A DNA stretch of 64,000 nt from Megascapheus bottae (Eukaryota; Chordata; Mammalia; Rodentia; Geomyidae). Made by a program: the position numbers and the translations under genes. The notes below the pieces were generated by a model. It ran no database searches. It was not told the DNA's origin and saw nothing but the letters and a program-made list of their open reading frames with translations. The stretch is from assembly GCA_024803745.1 (NCBI GenBank), contig JANJXV010000024.1:8216106-8280105 (forward strand). The letters are read 5' to 3'. Within the stretch, counting starts at the first letter, position 1, and each line of letters begins with the position of its first letter. Shown here piece after piece: positions 1 through 11,094 of this stretch.

Positions 1-940
1 TTAAATTCAACTTTATTAACACAAATTGCAAGAGAGGAGAGAGGGGAAGCCATGAGCAAATAAATTAATAAATAATAGCCATTTTATATTTTACAATAGA
101 CTTTTTGATTAACACAAATAGAAAAGTGTATTAAGATTTCTTTTCATCTTAAGGGAAAGCAATGGGTCAAAGAATCTTTAGGTAGATTAAAAGCAAGAAA
201 TCAAATTTCTGTAAAGTGGCATTTAACCAAGTTATATTTTATTTCTAATTTCAGAAGTACAAATAAAAGATGATCAGGTTGGTATACTTTATCAGTCATA
301 TGGCCTTGTAAAGGAAGGGGAATGTTTCCAAATTCTCAGAAACCATTCATTTGTTTTTCAGATAAAGAAAAAAAAACTTCTGAAAAATATGCAGAGGGGC
401 TGAATATCATTAGTCTACCTTATCCACACTGATTCATAAAGACTTTTTGTGCTTTTATTGTACTAACTGAGCAGCATACAGAAATGCAGCTGTGGGGATA
501 CAACAGTCTTTCTTGCTTGGATGTCTATTAATCGAATTGTCACCACTTCTGAAGAAAGCCATTTATCAGAATAATTTCGTTTTAATATTACAGTACCCAA
601 TTCTACTCAAATTATATAACAAAGCTTTAAAGCTTGCTAGCAAGAGAATTAAAATCTAAGTAAGATTCCTTTAAGTGAGTGCATAAAATAGAAGCCAACG
701 GTAAGTCATGGGAGACTTCATTAAGTCAGTCATAATTTTGTATCTATGTGGGCGTATATATAGCTATAGAAATGCAAAGATATATATTTATATTCATACT
801 AGTATATGAATATAGGTATAATAAACAATTTAATGAGTAGCTACAATTATGCAAGCACACATATCATTTACATACACATTATATATTCTATGATTACTAA
901 AAAACTATAACTATAAACAACTTATAACTGAAAAATACTA
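1..940. other. AT-rich DNA, no recognised feature
   Basis: I see no gene, RNA or recognisable repeat here. There are short runs of A and T and a TA-rich patch near 770-900, and all frames are interrupted by frequent stops. Confidence 0.5.
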
Positions 941-942
941 TT

Positions 943-1165
943 AAGGGCCCAGCAAGGTGGCATCTGTCTATAATCCCAGCTATGTGGGCAGCGGAGTCAG
1001 GAAGGTCATTGCTCAGGCCAGTCCAGGGAAAACACAAGATACTACCTGAAAAATAAAGTAAAACCAGATGGACTAGGATATGTTTCACGTAATAAAGCAC
1101 TTGACAAGCAAGAGGGAGGCCTCAAGTTCAATTATCAGCACAGACAATAAAGAAAAGAAAGAAAA
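943..1165 (+). mobile_element. SINE, B1-like left half plus ID-like right half
   Basis: The left part (about 945-1045) resembles a 7SL/B1-type SINE: a 'ggtggcatctgtctataatcccagcta' type head followed by a 'ccagtccaggg' type segment. The right part (about 1090-1140) resembles an ID/tRNA body, with 'aagcacttgacaagcaagag' and 'cctcaagttcaattatcagca' in A-box and B-box positions. An A-rich tail follows to about 1165. This is an old, diverged dimeric SINE; the subfamily is not certain. Confidence 0.6.
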
Positions 1166-1650
1166 TAGATAAGTATTATTGTATATTTAGCTAAGCAAAC
1201 AAGTAAGTTTATTGCACAATAAAGCTCAAGTGTAACTATTTAGACATACATTTTATATTCATATGTACTGAATACATAATTAATCACATATACTCAACTA
1301 ACAATGCATTTTAGTAGATATATCAAATACCTCTAATACGAAGTGGTACAGCAAGTGAATAAACCAGGAAACTACTGCAAATTATTTATCATATATCCCT
1401 ATAATTCCTTCCCAATAGTATCCCTCGGGTACCTGTTCCTTACTGTGTTCACAAAGATGGAAGTTTTCTTTGCCAGATTAGAGAAGGTCTCACACATGAG
1501 AATCTCAGGAAACACCAAAAGTGGGATGCTATGAAGAAAGTGAAGTGAATATTTACAAAATTAATAACCCTCAAGCTCCTCACTTCGAAAACACTGGTAG
1601 CCAATCCCTTATACATCACTGAGGAATCAGAGTATGCCAAGCTTCAAAAC
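1166..1650. other. Unique AT-rich DNA, nothing recognised
   Basis: No repeat or gene was recognised. Two 63-aa frames overlap here on opposite strands and resemble nothing I know, so I treat both as chance. Confidence 0.45.
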
Positions 1651-1654
1651 TAAC

Positions 1655-1912
1655 AATGAGCCAAGTGCCAGTGGCTCCCACCAATATTACTTGATACCTC
1701 ATAGGTATGTGGGTATGTATCTTAGCCTCTTACTCAGAAGGCTAAGATTTGATAATCACCATTCTAAGTCAGTCAAGGCAGGAAATTCCATGAGACCCTT
1801 ATTCCCAATTAACTATCATGTGGTTCAAATGGTAGAGCACTAGATTTGAGCATAAAAACTCATAGTTTTCAGGTCCTGAAGTCAAATCCCCACACTAGCA
1901 CATGCCCTTGCC

Positions 1913-1914
<2 letters not shown>
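1655..1914 (+). mobile_element. Diverged dimeric SINE (7SL-like + tRNA-like)
   Basis: The head 'gccaagtgccagtggctcccaccaat' and the middle 'aggcaggaaattccatgagacccttattcccaattaac' match the left body of the window's common SINE. The right part 'tggttcaaatggtagagcactagatttgagc..caggtcctgaagtcaaatcccc' matches its tRNA-like half. It is quite diverged, and its tail has expanded into the adjacent CA microsatellite. Confidence 0.7.

Positions 1915-1979
<65 letters not shown>
1915..1979. repeat. (AC)n microsatellite
   Basis: A nearly uninterrupted AC dinucleotide run of about 32 units. It lies directly after the SINE body and probably grew from the SINE tail. Confidence 0.95.
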
Positions 1980-1982
<3 letters not shown>

Positions 1983-1989
1983 ATGTACC

Positions 1990-3535
1990 AAAGAATAAAA
2001 TTAACTGAAGGTGCGAAAGACCTCTACAATGAAAAATATGACAGCTTCAAAAGAAAAAAAAACAGGAGAAGATACTAGAAGATGGAAAGATCTTCCACAT
2101 TCATGGAGCATCGCAAATAGTATTATGAATAGGTCTGTAACTCCGCAAGCAATACACAGATTTAATGCAATTTCTGTAAGAATTCCAATGTCATTTTTTC
2201 ACAGAAGTAGAAAACTAAAACTCACAGGGAAACACAAAATACCCAAAATAGTCAAAGATCCCAAGCAAAATCAGCAATGCTGGGCCATCAATTTATTGGA
2301 CTTCAAATTATACTACAGAGACATAGCTACAAAAATAGCGTGGTACAGACATAAAAGGAGATATGTTGGCCAATGGAATAAAGTAGAAGACCCAGCTAGA
2401 GCCACCGATTTTTGATAAAGGCAACAAAAATGTACACTGGAGGAAAAACAATCTCCTCAGCAAATGGCATCAGGAAAACTAGTTACATATAGAAGACTTA
2501 CATCAGATCTCTGCTTCTCATTGTTCAAAAACTCAAAAGGATTGAATCCTAATGTAAGACCTTAAACTTGGAAACTACTAAGGAAATAGAAAGGAAACAC
2601 AGAGTTGAAGACAGCTCCATAGGCAAAACATGAATATGAACCCAACTGGAAACAAAAAGCAAGACTTGACAAATAGTATTGTGTTAAACTAGAGACTGCC
2701 AGTAAAACAAAAGAAACAATTATCAGACTCAAGGGACCACCTTGAGAAAGATCTTTGTGAGTTTTAATCAAACAAACAGCTAATATACAGAATATATAAA
2801 TAGGCTTAAAAATTAAGCACCACAGTCTAAATCCAATTAATAAATGGACAAAAGAATAGAACAGACAGCTCTCAAAAGAAGTGCAGAGCAGATGGCCAAA
2901 AAATACAAAAAGGCATCTTCAGTATCTTTAGTCACAAATGAAAATCAAACCAAAATAACACTGAGTTTTTACCTAACGCCATTATATTCACCTCACTCTG
3001 GATATTATCAGGAAAATAAATAATTCCTGGTGAAGACAAAGGAAAAAGAACCTTTATATGCTGTCAGTAGAAATGTAAATTAATGCAGTTAGTAAGGAAT
3101 TTAATATGAAAATTCCTCAAAACCTACAACAGAATTACCATGAAATGCTATTTATACCACACCCACACATATATTCGAAAGTCAATATACAATAAAAATA
3201 TTTGCACACCTACACTTATGACAGCACTACTAATAATTGCAAAACTATAGAATCAGTCTGCTTGTTCATCTGCTGATGAAAGAAGTAATATTTAATCATA
3301 AAGATGGAATTATGTCCTTTACATGAGAACTGATGGAACTAGAAATCACAGAGGAAGACAAATGTTTTCTCTTATATGTGGACTCCCAATACAAAAAGTA
3401 AATGATACAAATATAAAATGGGTCCTGTGGGAAATAAGAACAAGTGGGGGTAGGATAAAAGTGACTAAATATGGCCGCATATTACACAGATACATTAAAA
3501 TATAACAATAAAATCCATTAAAATAATCTTTAAAA
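1990..3535 (+). mobile_element. Old 5'-truncated L1 (ORF2 3' half to 3' UTR)
   Basis: Plus-strand sequence with the usual order of an L1 3' half: ORF2 after the reverse transcriptase domain, the C-terminal part of ORF2 with many breaks (about 2420-3300), then a 3' UTR ending in an A-rich stretch near 3535. The 3' region around 3120-3260 carries the L1 text for 'single animals, bottom of the ladder' repeats typical of ORF2 ends ('tttataccacacccacacat', 'agcactactaataattgcaaaac'). It is much more diverged than the L1s at 26-28 kb and 40-50 kb, so it is older. I found no clear target-site duplication. Confidence 0.8.
2011..2415 (+). pseudogene. L1 ORF2 fragment (post-RT region)
   Basis: A 134-codon frame coding for the segment of L1 ORF2p just after the reverse transcriptase core. 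Around residues 24-55 it reads like the conserved 'RRWKDLPHSW..I.NS..K' and 'AIHRFNAISVRIPMSFF' block that follows the RT domain, and around residues 85-134 like the 'DPKQNQQCWAI..LDFKLYYRDIATKIAWY' block. In L1 these lie in the shared thumb/linker region before the C-terminal cysteine motif. The RT catalytic motifs are not in this fragment. The frame ends at a stop within the element and the downstream C-terminal region is interrupted, so it is non-functional. Confidence 0.8.
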
Positions 3536-3774
3536 GAAAGTCTGAGTACAAAAAATAACAGAAGTGTTTAATTTCATCCTAGTAGAATAGATGCATGGAA
3601 GTATCACAACAAAACCTCTTTCTATAATTAATATATACTAATCAATAGTGTATGCATATACATTTAACTTTGCCAAGAAACTTTAAGATCTCTTCAGCCT
3701 GGCATATAAGTTTAACTGTTAGTACGGTTTGCACTTTCTTGTCCTTCTAGATAACCCTCTTCAGAGAGCCTGCA
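3536..3774. other. Spacer with nothing recognised
   Basis: AT-rich DNA between the old L1 end and the L2-like segment; no gene or repeat recognised. Confidence 0.4.
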
Positions 3775-4105
3775 CATAATAAGGCTGTCTTGCCCGCCGT
3801 GTGCCTCCCAGCTGTTTTGATCCATATTCTTGGACCACTCAGCTCAGATATCATAGTCTCCAGGATGTCTTTTCTTTTCCTTAAGGCTGAAGATCTTCCA
3901 GTGTATTCCTTTATCACTGTTTCCTAGTCTTAGAGAAGATAACACAGTAAATTCCCTGTTTTACTCATCTCTCTTCAATTTGAGAATCTTGATTAGGATG
4001 ACTGCTTCTTATTTATAATTGTATCCTCGGCAACCAGCAAAATAAACAGTAATCACTGGCATGCATAAATGGTTCACTAATAAATGAATTTGTTCATTAA
4101 CACAA
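3775..4105 (+). mobile_element. Ancient L2-like 3' end remnant
   Basis: The right part (about 3950-4105) follows the order of an L2 3' end: 'ttactcatctctcttcaatttgag', 'attgtatcctcggcaacca', then 'ataaatggttcactaataaatgaatttgtt', which corresponds to the terminal 'aataaatgtttgttgaatgaa' type repeats. The left part has 'cactcagctcagatatca', also typical. It is strongly diverged, as expected for an element shared by all mammals. Confidence 0.55.
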
Positions 4106-4114
4106 ATAACACTT

Positions 4115-4420
4115 TTTTAAAACCTGCAGTAGTCTGGGCATTTTTTCTAAGTATTGAGAATACAACACCATAAACACGATAAATGGTTTACCCTTGGAGA
4201 GCTTAAATACTAGATGAGAAGACAGAAAGACAAACAAATTAAATTAAAACAGAGCACAGACATTCTGAGCATTGTAAAGCAACATAAATCAGGGTAATCA
4301 CATAGTGAGAAAAAAAAAGAACACGGTGCCTCTTTTAGATAAGATGACAAAGGAAGGAAGAATTCTTTAAGTACACAATACTCAAGACGTGACTGAGAGA
4401 ATAGTGCATGTAAACAACAT
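4115..4420 (+). repeat. Ancient interspersed repeat, family not determined
   Basis: The order 'tctaagtattgagaatacaacacc', 'cttggagagcttaaatactagatgagaagacagaaagacaaac' and 'taaagcaacataaatcagggtaa' matches a common old mammalian repeat that runs 'ctaagtgctgggaatacagc..ggagcttacattctagtg..gacagacaataaac'. I recognise the pattern but cannot name the family with certainty. Confidence 0.45.
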
Positions 4421-4474
4421 TAGTTGGAAGAATAGTTTAGATGGAGAAGAATGGATTAGATGCATTCAAAGCAG

Positions 4475-4570
4475 ATGTGCTATTAATTGGTTAAGTAATT
4501 TCTACCAAGTCATTTCACCTCTCTAAGTTTTATTTCCCCAGATACAATGTGTATTATCATAAAACCAACA
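4475..4570 (+). mobile_element. MIR SINE remnant
   Basis: 'ggttaagtaatttctaccaagtcatttcacctctctaagtttta' follows the MIR central core ('gggcaagtcacttaacctctctgagcctcagttt'). Old and diverged. Confidence 0.6.
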
Positions 4571-5469
4571 CTTGTAGCCTAGGAGTTTCACTTTGACTTT
4601 ACTGCTTCTGTGATTCCTACCAAGCCATCAGTGCCATCACACCAAGTATGAAGGGTTCATCTGATAATGCCAATGATAACATCTGGACTCTGCATGTTCT
4701 GTTTGGAACAGAGTTCAAGTGCAAACAATGTCCTTTCCAATCTGACTTTAGAAGACTCATTGTTGAATTTAACTTCAACCCAAAGTCAAAGCTTTAATTA
4801 CAATTGCATCAAATACAGCCTCACTGTCTCCAACTCAACGAGCCTGAAATTCAAATCTGTAGTTCTGACTGAGAGTTCTGCTCTGCTCTTTGGTCATTGC
4901 TCATTCTCTTCTGCTCCTGAGGCAAAGCCCCAATTAAAGCCTTGTCTGTGTTTTTGTACACATACCATGGTCTCCTTCCTATTACTATCTTCATGCCTGC
5001 TTCAAGTAATACCTAGACTATGGCAAGAGTATTTGACGTCTGTGCAGATGAACAAGTGGCCACTGGGGTGTGCTGGGAATACTTAGGAATTCATAAATCA
5101 CAACCAGTGTCCACGTCTGAAGGACTGTGGAAACAAGTTTTCTGTACTCTATAGCCATTTCAATAAATGTATTGCAATGTCCCCTTAAAGTCATCTAGAG
5201 TATCTCCTTAACTAAAGTATATACACAAATATATACACAAATTAACTGAATTGAGTAATATTAAAAGAAGATAGTAACTGAAATAGTAGATATCAATCCC
5301 TGAGAGTTTCATATATTCATGGCTAGTTGAAATGTAAATTACTTTAATTAAAAATAAACCTATGTATTAATTTTTACTATTTATATTTTATTTTATGTTA
5401 TTGACAAATTGCTTGAACTCAGAGCCTGAGAGCTGTCCCTGAGCTTTTATACTCAAAGCTATATTATGC
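4571..5469. other. Unique DNA; one unsupported 139-codon frame
   Basis: A 139-codon plus-strand frame lies at 4667-5086. It has no recognisable domain, is rich in Ser and Leu, and has no codon or splice context that would support a gene. I treat it as chance. The rest is AT-rich DNA without recognised features. Confidence 0.4.
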
Positions 5470-5585
5470 ATATTTTGTAGTTGAGGAAACATGCCCCACG
5501 TAGGTAATATTCACAAGGTCACCCAGACCTGTCTGACTGTATAACTAGTAAAGTAAATCCCAGTTCTGTTTGATTTCCTCTGTGT
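5470..5585 (+). mobile_element. MIR SINE remnant
   Basis: 'ttgtagttgaggaaacatg', 'cacaaggtcacccag' and 'ctagtaaagtaaatcccagttctg' follow the MIR core and 3' part ('gatgaggaaactgaggctc..aaggtcacacagctagtaagtgg..ggattcgaacccaggtctg'). Confidence 0.65.
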
Positions 5586-5999
5586 CTTGGGGAATAAAGA
5601 CTATAATAGCATTCTTAATTGTTTACACCGTGATAACCATTAGCCATCTGTAAGTTCAGAAATGTTTTAAGATCTGTGATCACTTTGCCAACATGCCAAA
5701 GGAAACCAATACTACTGTCATGGAGCCATTAGACCATGGTGTAAGGAGAAATAAGACAACTGTTCTTTCCTTTCCTTTCCAATATATGGACTGGTTAAGC
5801 TCATGAACACATGTTATTTCACACCAAGACAATATTGAAAAGCAAGCTTGCTAACAACTAAGAAAAGGTGTTAATAAGAGTATATGGAAGTTCAAAAGAC
5901 AATAAATCTCAATAGGGCTCCTTCAGTGGTTTCTAATAAAACTGTGGAACACAAAACTGTGGGAGAATGTACATCAGCATGATAGCGTATCATAGCTGT
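5586..5999. other. Unique DNA, nothing recognised
   Basis: No gene or repeat recognised; scattered A/T-rich stretches only. Confidence 0.4.
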
Positions 6000-6175
6000 C
6001 AGAAGAGTGACAGGGAACAACTTAGGCCCTGTTGGCAGAATTGATGCTTAATCCCTGCTCTACACTTGACAGTTATCAGCAAATGCTTCCTATTTACTAA
6101 AGCTCCATTTCTTGGCTATAAAGAAGTGGGGATTACCACAGTATTCATCCCACAGGAGCAACAAAAGGATAAACT
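6000..6175 (+). mobile_element. MIR SINE remnant
   Basis: 'ccctgctctacacttgacag', 'ctccatttcttggctataaagaagtggggattaccacagtattcatcccacagg' matches the MIR order ('..cagtttcctcatctgtaaaatggggataata..cctacctcatagg'). Diverged. Confidence 0.6.
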
Positions 6176-6224
6176 AATATATATATAATATATATAATAT
6201 ATATATATATAGAGAGAGAGAGAA
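6176..6224. repeat. (TA)n / (GA)n microsatellite
   Basis: Alternating TA units with occasional A insertions, followed by a short GA run. Confidence 0.9.
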
Positions 6225-6514
6225 ATACAAACCTAACAAACATCTAGTGATTAATTAAAAAATATTGCTCCAGAAGTAATCTCAGGAAAGGTTAAAAGAG
6301 AAGATAGCTTACAAGGCAGGTTTCAATACAATTAAATGTAGTTTGCTTTGAAACATATACTTATAGACCCTGTAGTTAGTAGTTCTATATAGATATGTAA
6401 TGCCATTCCAATTGTTTCTGCTCAAGAGTGAAGAGGTTTTCATTTATAGCATTTCCTAGGCTTTAGACTCTAAACTCAGAAACATTTTTCTTATCAAATT
6501 GTCACAATTCTACA
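6225..6514. other. Unique DNA, nothing recognised
   Basis: No gene or repeat recognised between the microsatellite and the next MIR. Confidence 0.4.
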
Positions 6515-6655
6515 AATTCAATGTTATTATCTTCATCTGATTAGTGAGAAAGAGTGAGTTCAGAAGGAAACTACATAAATGACAGAGCTGGGGTTCAAAA
6601 TCCAGATGTGTTTGATTCTGAAGTCTATGCTTTGAAATCTTCCACTACCCTAACC
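6515..6655 (+). mobile_element. MIR SINE remnant (3' half)
   Basis: 'tattatcttcatctgattagtgag', 'gacagagctggggttcaaaatccag' and 'tgattctgaagtctatgctttgaaatcttccactaccc' follow the MIR 3' half in order, including the 'gggattcgaacccagg' position and the terminal 'aagcccatgctctt..ccactacc' part. Confidence 0.65.
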
Positions 6656-9130
6656 CCATATTTCCTTTCGGACCATGGCTATGCCAACCACAGGGCTTTT
6701 CAGGAAAGTTAAGCTTCCCAGATGGAGAGGGATTACTGTATGTTTATTTCTAAAAGGCAAAGTCAATAGTTGAGAACAGCATTGGAAAGCATGCAGTTAG
6801 ACCAACAAAAGCTTTTTAATTCTGCATAGCTGGCACATGCATTGTGCCTTTCTGTTATCTCCCTTGACCTACTATTGGATAATATGTAAATAATTTTAGG
6901 AACTCAAAATTAATCATTTATTGATATCCCAACGAATCTTACTTCAATTACCTTTGGTAAAAATGTGATAGTAGAAACTATCCCTGATTTTAACAGCTCC
7001 CAGATTTTTAGCCTGCTCAAAGATTGAAGAAAATAGTCCATAAATTTACTAAGGCAATCTAAAACTTAGCTCCTATAATTCCTGAATCCCTGTTGGGCCT
7101 GTTCTACCTGCTTCTCCTGGTCGTATTTCATGGGGGAGACTAGAAGCTTACATTCATTTTTATTCACAATTCTAGGAAAAATATGAAAAGTTGGGGTGGC
7201 AGAAACAGTAAAATGAATTTCTGGTTTTATAGAGAGCTTATATTGCACTCTGAAGCCAGGTGTCAATTACAAATTAAGAAAGGAAAACATGGTCATTCAG
7301 GTCAAATAACTCCTAGTAAAATCTGGTTCAAAGCAGACTCATTGAAGATTCTATAATCACTGCCTCAGCTCAGTGAGACAAACATCGACATTCAGTAGTC
7401 ACAGAAGACCAGTTGCCATTGTCATGTGCTAATCTAAGGCTTCAACCTTAATGTTCTACTTACTGTTGTATTTAGCCAAAGCAGCACAGTAAGGTAAGAA
7501 CATTAATTACTCAACTCAAAAATGTGCAACCAAGTCTCATATACACCTGCATAATCTAGGATGATCTGTTAGGACAGTGAGAAAAAAAATTAAAGTAGTC
7601 CTACTTTGTTCCAACTGATTTATGGTATTTTTAAAGCCAAATATAGGAGATGAATAGATGACTGCTCATTCTACAAATCAAGTAGCAGAGAAACTTGAAA
7701 ACTCTGTGGAAATATTGGTCATTCGATGTGGGGGGTGATCTTTAAAATTATATCCATAAAAATAAATGAATAAATATAAACTGCTCCCAAATGTATACAA
7801 TGTTTTAATTTTGCAGAGAAAAAGAGAATACAATACACTTTTAAAATTTTCCAACGATACAAGACAACTTGAGCAGACTGGATGTTTAGGAGTAGGACGA
7901 AGAGACAGTGAAGAGGGTGATGATGATCAGGAAGCATCGTATACAATGGCGCTCAATGGAATCTAAAAAATGAAATGCCTTTGTATAACTACTTGAAATC
8001 AATAAAATAATAACAATGTAATATTTTAGTACATGGGATGAAAATCACATCATAGATAATTGTACAGTGAGAGTTCCTCTGAAAGCTTAGATTGATATGT
8101 AAATATTGTCTCTTTCATATCTTAAGTTTTTTTTATTACATTCATGTGCATGAAGTCACAAATCTCATGTGTATAAAGTCACAAAAGTGCATAGAAGATA
8201 GCAATGTAGATAACCAGAAGGTAGCATGTGCCACCAAATGCTAAGTGCCACATTCAAAAAAGTCACAGCTGCCAAAGGTCCGTTATTTCTAGATGATAAG
8301 ATGGCTACTCAAACTGCAATGTCAAAGATTGCTGTAACAGAGAAAGATTTATAAATATATGCGAAACTAGCATCCAAAACTCCACTCTAAAGAAATTGTC
8401 AGGAGAGCCACATTCCACATTAGTCAGCTACCAAATATACTCCTCACAGAGGACTCTGTAGGGCATGTGGGCCACAGGACCCTCTCCTTCAAACTCAATA
8501 CTCAGTACAGTTTCATTTAATATCCATCTAAAAGTGCAAACAACAAAGACATGAGAAGCACTGTTCAGCTCAGTACCAGTTACAGCTTGCACAGAGCCAA
8601 TGTAGGGATCAAGTGATCTATAGAACTCTAAAGGGCATGGCTTCTGCACAGCACAACTGAGCATGCTCACTGCATGTCTAGTGGCCCCACTGGGTAACAC
8701 TGGACAGGACAGCATCTGCAGGACTTCAGAAATCCTGTGGAAGTCTCAAAAGTTGCAACATGAACTACCATTCAGTACCAGAAGAATAGTGAGCAAAAAT
8801 GGGGAGATGGGTAAGGGAAGTACTTCCATGTATTATTTAGGTATAGAACTGGCTTTGAGTTGATGCTCTTTATATCGGACAGACACATAGACAACATTGG
8901 GCTCTGTCTAAAGAGATGGCCTCACGGGAATGACACAGGTCTTAGCAGAAAGCCAAGGAAAGTTCTCAGCACTCCCTAAGCCTTTACTCAGAGACTTGAA
9001 GATAAACTGACTGGTAATTGTGACACTAAGGACAGGACAACTTGTCTTTTGCTGTACATTAGATTCTACGTTGTTTTTTTTAAATACCAAGTCTGAGGTC
9101 CAAACTCAGGGACTGATTTCACAGGTCTGC
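6656..9130. other. Long repeat-poor unique stretch
   Basis: About 2.5 kb without a SINE, L1 or microsatellite I can name, which is unusual in this window. A minus-strand frame of 95 codons lies at 8428-8715 (see findings). Other frames are short and unrecognised. The stretch could hold regulatory or old transposon sequence, but nothing in it shows this directly. Confidence 0.45.
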
Positions 9131-9144
9131 AATAGGACCTTATT

Positions 9145-9478
9145 ATGCTGGATTTTTCAAATCATCCCAAGGGATTCCAACTTGCTATGGGAGTTGAGAC
9201 TTGTGAGCCCAGGGTGAATAATGTCTACAGACACAATGTGAAACTGCTTCAGCAAGAGGGTCTTGAAGTCATGAAAGGTTTTACAGTTGTAGAAGAATTA
9301 GATTTATATTTTAGAAAACAAACACTCTGATAGCAATGAGGAGGAAGAGAAGACTTTACTGTTCTCTACATTCAGCCAAGCCCCAGACACTATGTATTTT
9401 TATTGTTTAGAAGAGGCAGTGAACAGGATGAATAAGGAACAGATCTTCTACTCCCAGGATGTTCCTCCTTGAGAAGGA
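9145..9478 (+). pseudogene. Unidentified coding-like stretch, frameshifted
   Basis: A frame from 9145 reads on to a stop near 9328 and ends '..GLEVMKGFTVVEELDLYFRKQ'. Near 9315 the reading moves to another plus frame that continues with an acidic 'SDSNEEEEK' run and then 'FSTFSQAPDTMYFYCLEEAV' and 'NKEQIFYSQDVPP', with a stop near 9473. The residue mix and the smooth hand-over at one frameshift look like decayed protein-coding sequence. No introns are evident and I do not recognise the parent gene. It could be a processed-pseudogene piece, or chance. A translated search of 9100-9700 would decide. Confidence 0.3.
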
Positions 9479-9795
9479 ACAGTACTATAACAGTGCCACA
9501 TTGTCTATTAAGTAGACTATATGTGAAGTGTATAATGGGAGTTGAGAAGAAAGACATTTAAGATGAGTATGAACAGTTGAATTACAACAGTTCCGAGATG
9601 AAGCAGATTCTGAGCCAACGGGAATCTACTGCAGAAGCAGTCATAGCAACCATGCCAGCTTTCCCTAAAACCAAATGACACCATAATGCTGAAACAAAGG
9701 GCAGATGCGGAGATCCAAGGCAGTTGAAGCCTTAGGACAATTTATCTCAGCCAGAGTATCAGATTCATAGGGAGAGCAATGGGGCATCAACCCCT
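9479..9795. other. Unique DNA, nothing recognised
   Basis: Purine-leaning sequence downstream of the coding-like stretch; no further support for a gene. Confidence 0.35.
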
Positions 9796-9965
9796 TAACT
9801 TTGAAACATTAAACTGACATGATCAGGTTTTGGAATTAGGGAGGGAAAACCATCCTGACAGAAAAGGAAGCATGGAAGAAAAGCGGGTGGGGACATCTCT
9901 TAGGAAGTCATTGCAATAAACTAGGTAAACATCAGTGAGGAAAGTGGATGGAGAAAGGTATAACC
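9796..9965 (+). repeat. Ancient interspersed repeat, family not determined
   Basis: 'ctgacatgatcaggttttgg' and 'aggaagtcattgcaataaactaggtaaacatcagtgaggaaag' resemble a common old mammalian repeat containing 'gtgacatgatctgac..' and 'gaggctattgcaataatccaggcgagagatgatgg'. It may belong to the same family as 4115-4420. Low certainty. Confidence 0.35.
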
Positions 9966-10408
9966 AGCATTTGGCACAGAAAGTTACAATTAAAAGTGGC
10001 AAAGTGAAACCACCAATATAAGAAAAGACGAAGCAGCAAAATAGGTATGTAACAGTTTGGGAAAATTCCAGAAAAGTATCTTGAGGCTAAATATAAGAGA
10101 GGGAAAAAATAGCAAGTCAATCTTAATGTTTCATTAAAATTATTTTCCTTCAAGGCTAGGTTATAATTTTTCAAGAATGGCTTGCCATACAAACTGGATT
10201 AAGATCACACTTCAATAGGCCAAATTTTAAAAATTCATAAAGTGATTTTAATGTGGTCAAATTCAATATCCATTCTAGATTTTTTAAATGAAATAAATAC
10301 GGTCTTGCAAAATGCATTATAAGACAATTCCCCAAATAAAAACAGCCACTGGTGAAAAATTAATGGCAGTCTTATTAAGTCACAACAAAGTAGAAACAGT
10401 TAATTTAG
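9966..10408. other. Unique AT-rich DNA, nothing recognised
   Basis: No gene or repeat recognised. An 86-codon minus-strand frame at 9932-10192 has no recognisable features. Confidence 0.4.
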
Positions 10409-10510
10409 AAGTGGCGTTGTGGCTCAAGGTGTAGGTAGTAGCCTTGCGCTGAGGAGCTCAGGAATTATGCCCAGGCCCAGAGTTCAAGTCCCACAACTTA
10501 CCAAAAAAAT
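10409..10510 (+). mobile_element. SINE right monomer (tRNA-like half only)
   Basis: 'agtggcgttgtggctcaaggtgtaggtagtagccttg' through 'gcccaggcccagagttcaagtccc' is the right half of the window's common dimeric SINE, followed by a short A-rich tail. The left 7SL-like half is absent, so this copy is 5' truncated or a monomer. Confidence 0.75.
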
Positions 10511-11090
10511 AGTTAAATTGTATATATTATTTTCTTGCTAGAAAACCAGAAACTGAGTAGCTACTGAGAAACACAGGAGATTGGCGAATACAATGAACGA
10601 TTTTCCCTGCACTCACAATACCAAAATAAAAAATTAAGCATTTTTTCCTGTATATTAAAATTGTTTAATGAATCAGAAAAATCTACTGATAAAAGTTATG
10701 ATTTTTCTAACTTGCAAAGATTCTGTATAAAGAAAAAAACTTTCACATACAAGAAACTAGATGATGGGTCTTCCTAAATGGATATGCATATTGATTGGAA
10801 ATCTAGTGCCACAATAGATTTTTACATCTGGGAAAGGCACAAAAAACTTACAAAGCTATAAGAAAGACAGTAAAAATTTGAAGGTCTTCACAGCAAAAAA
10901 GTATGCAGGCAAAGAAAAAGACAATTCATTATTTTAAATACAGAAAACTTATGCACATCAAAATAGATGGCAAGAAAACAACACTCTGGAGGGAAACAGT
11001 AAGGATGTAAGGATGAGTTAATACTTTTTTAGAATTAGATTTGATAAAGCAAAAAACAGAAGACAGGCACAATTCATATATGGAGAGAGA
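10511..11090. other. Unique AT-rich DNA, nothing recognised
   Basis: No gene or repeat recognised. Confidence 0.4.
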
Positions 11091-11094
11091 ATCA

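Noticed and set aside
4667..5086. 139-codon plus-strand frame
   Set aside because: No recognisable domain, no splice or promoter context and no coding-like composition; compatible with chance in AT-rich DNA.
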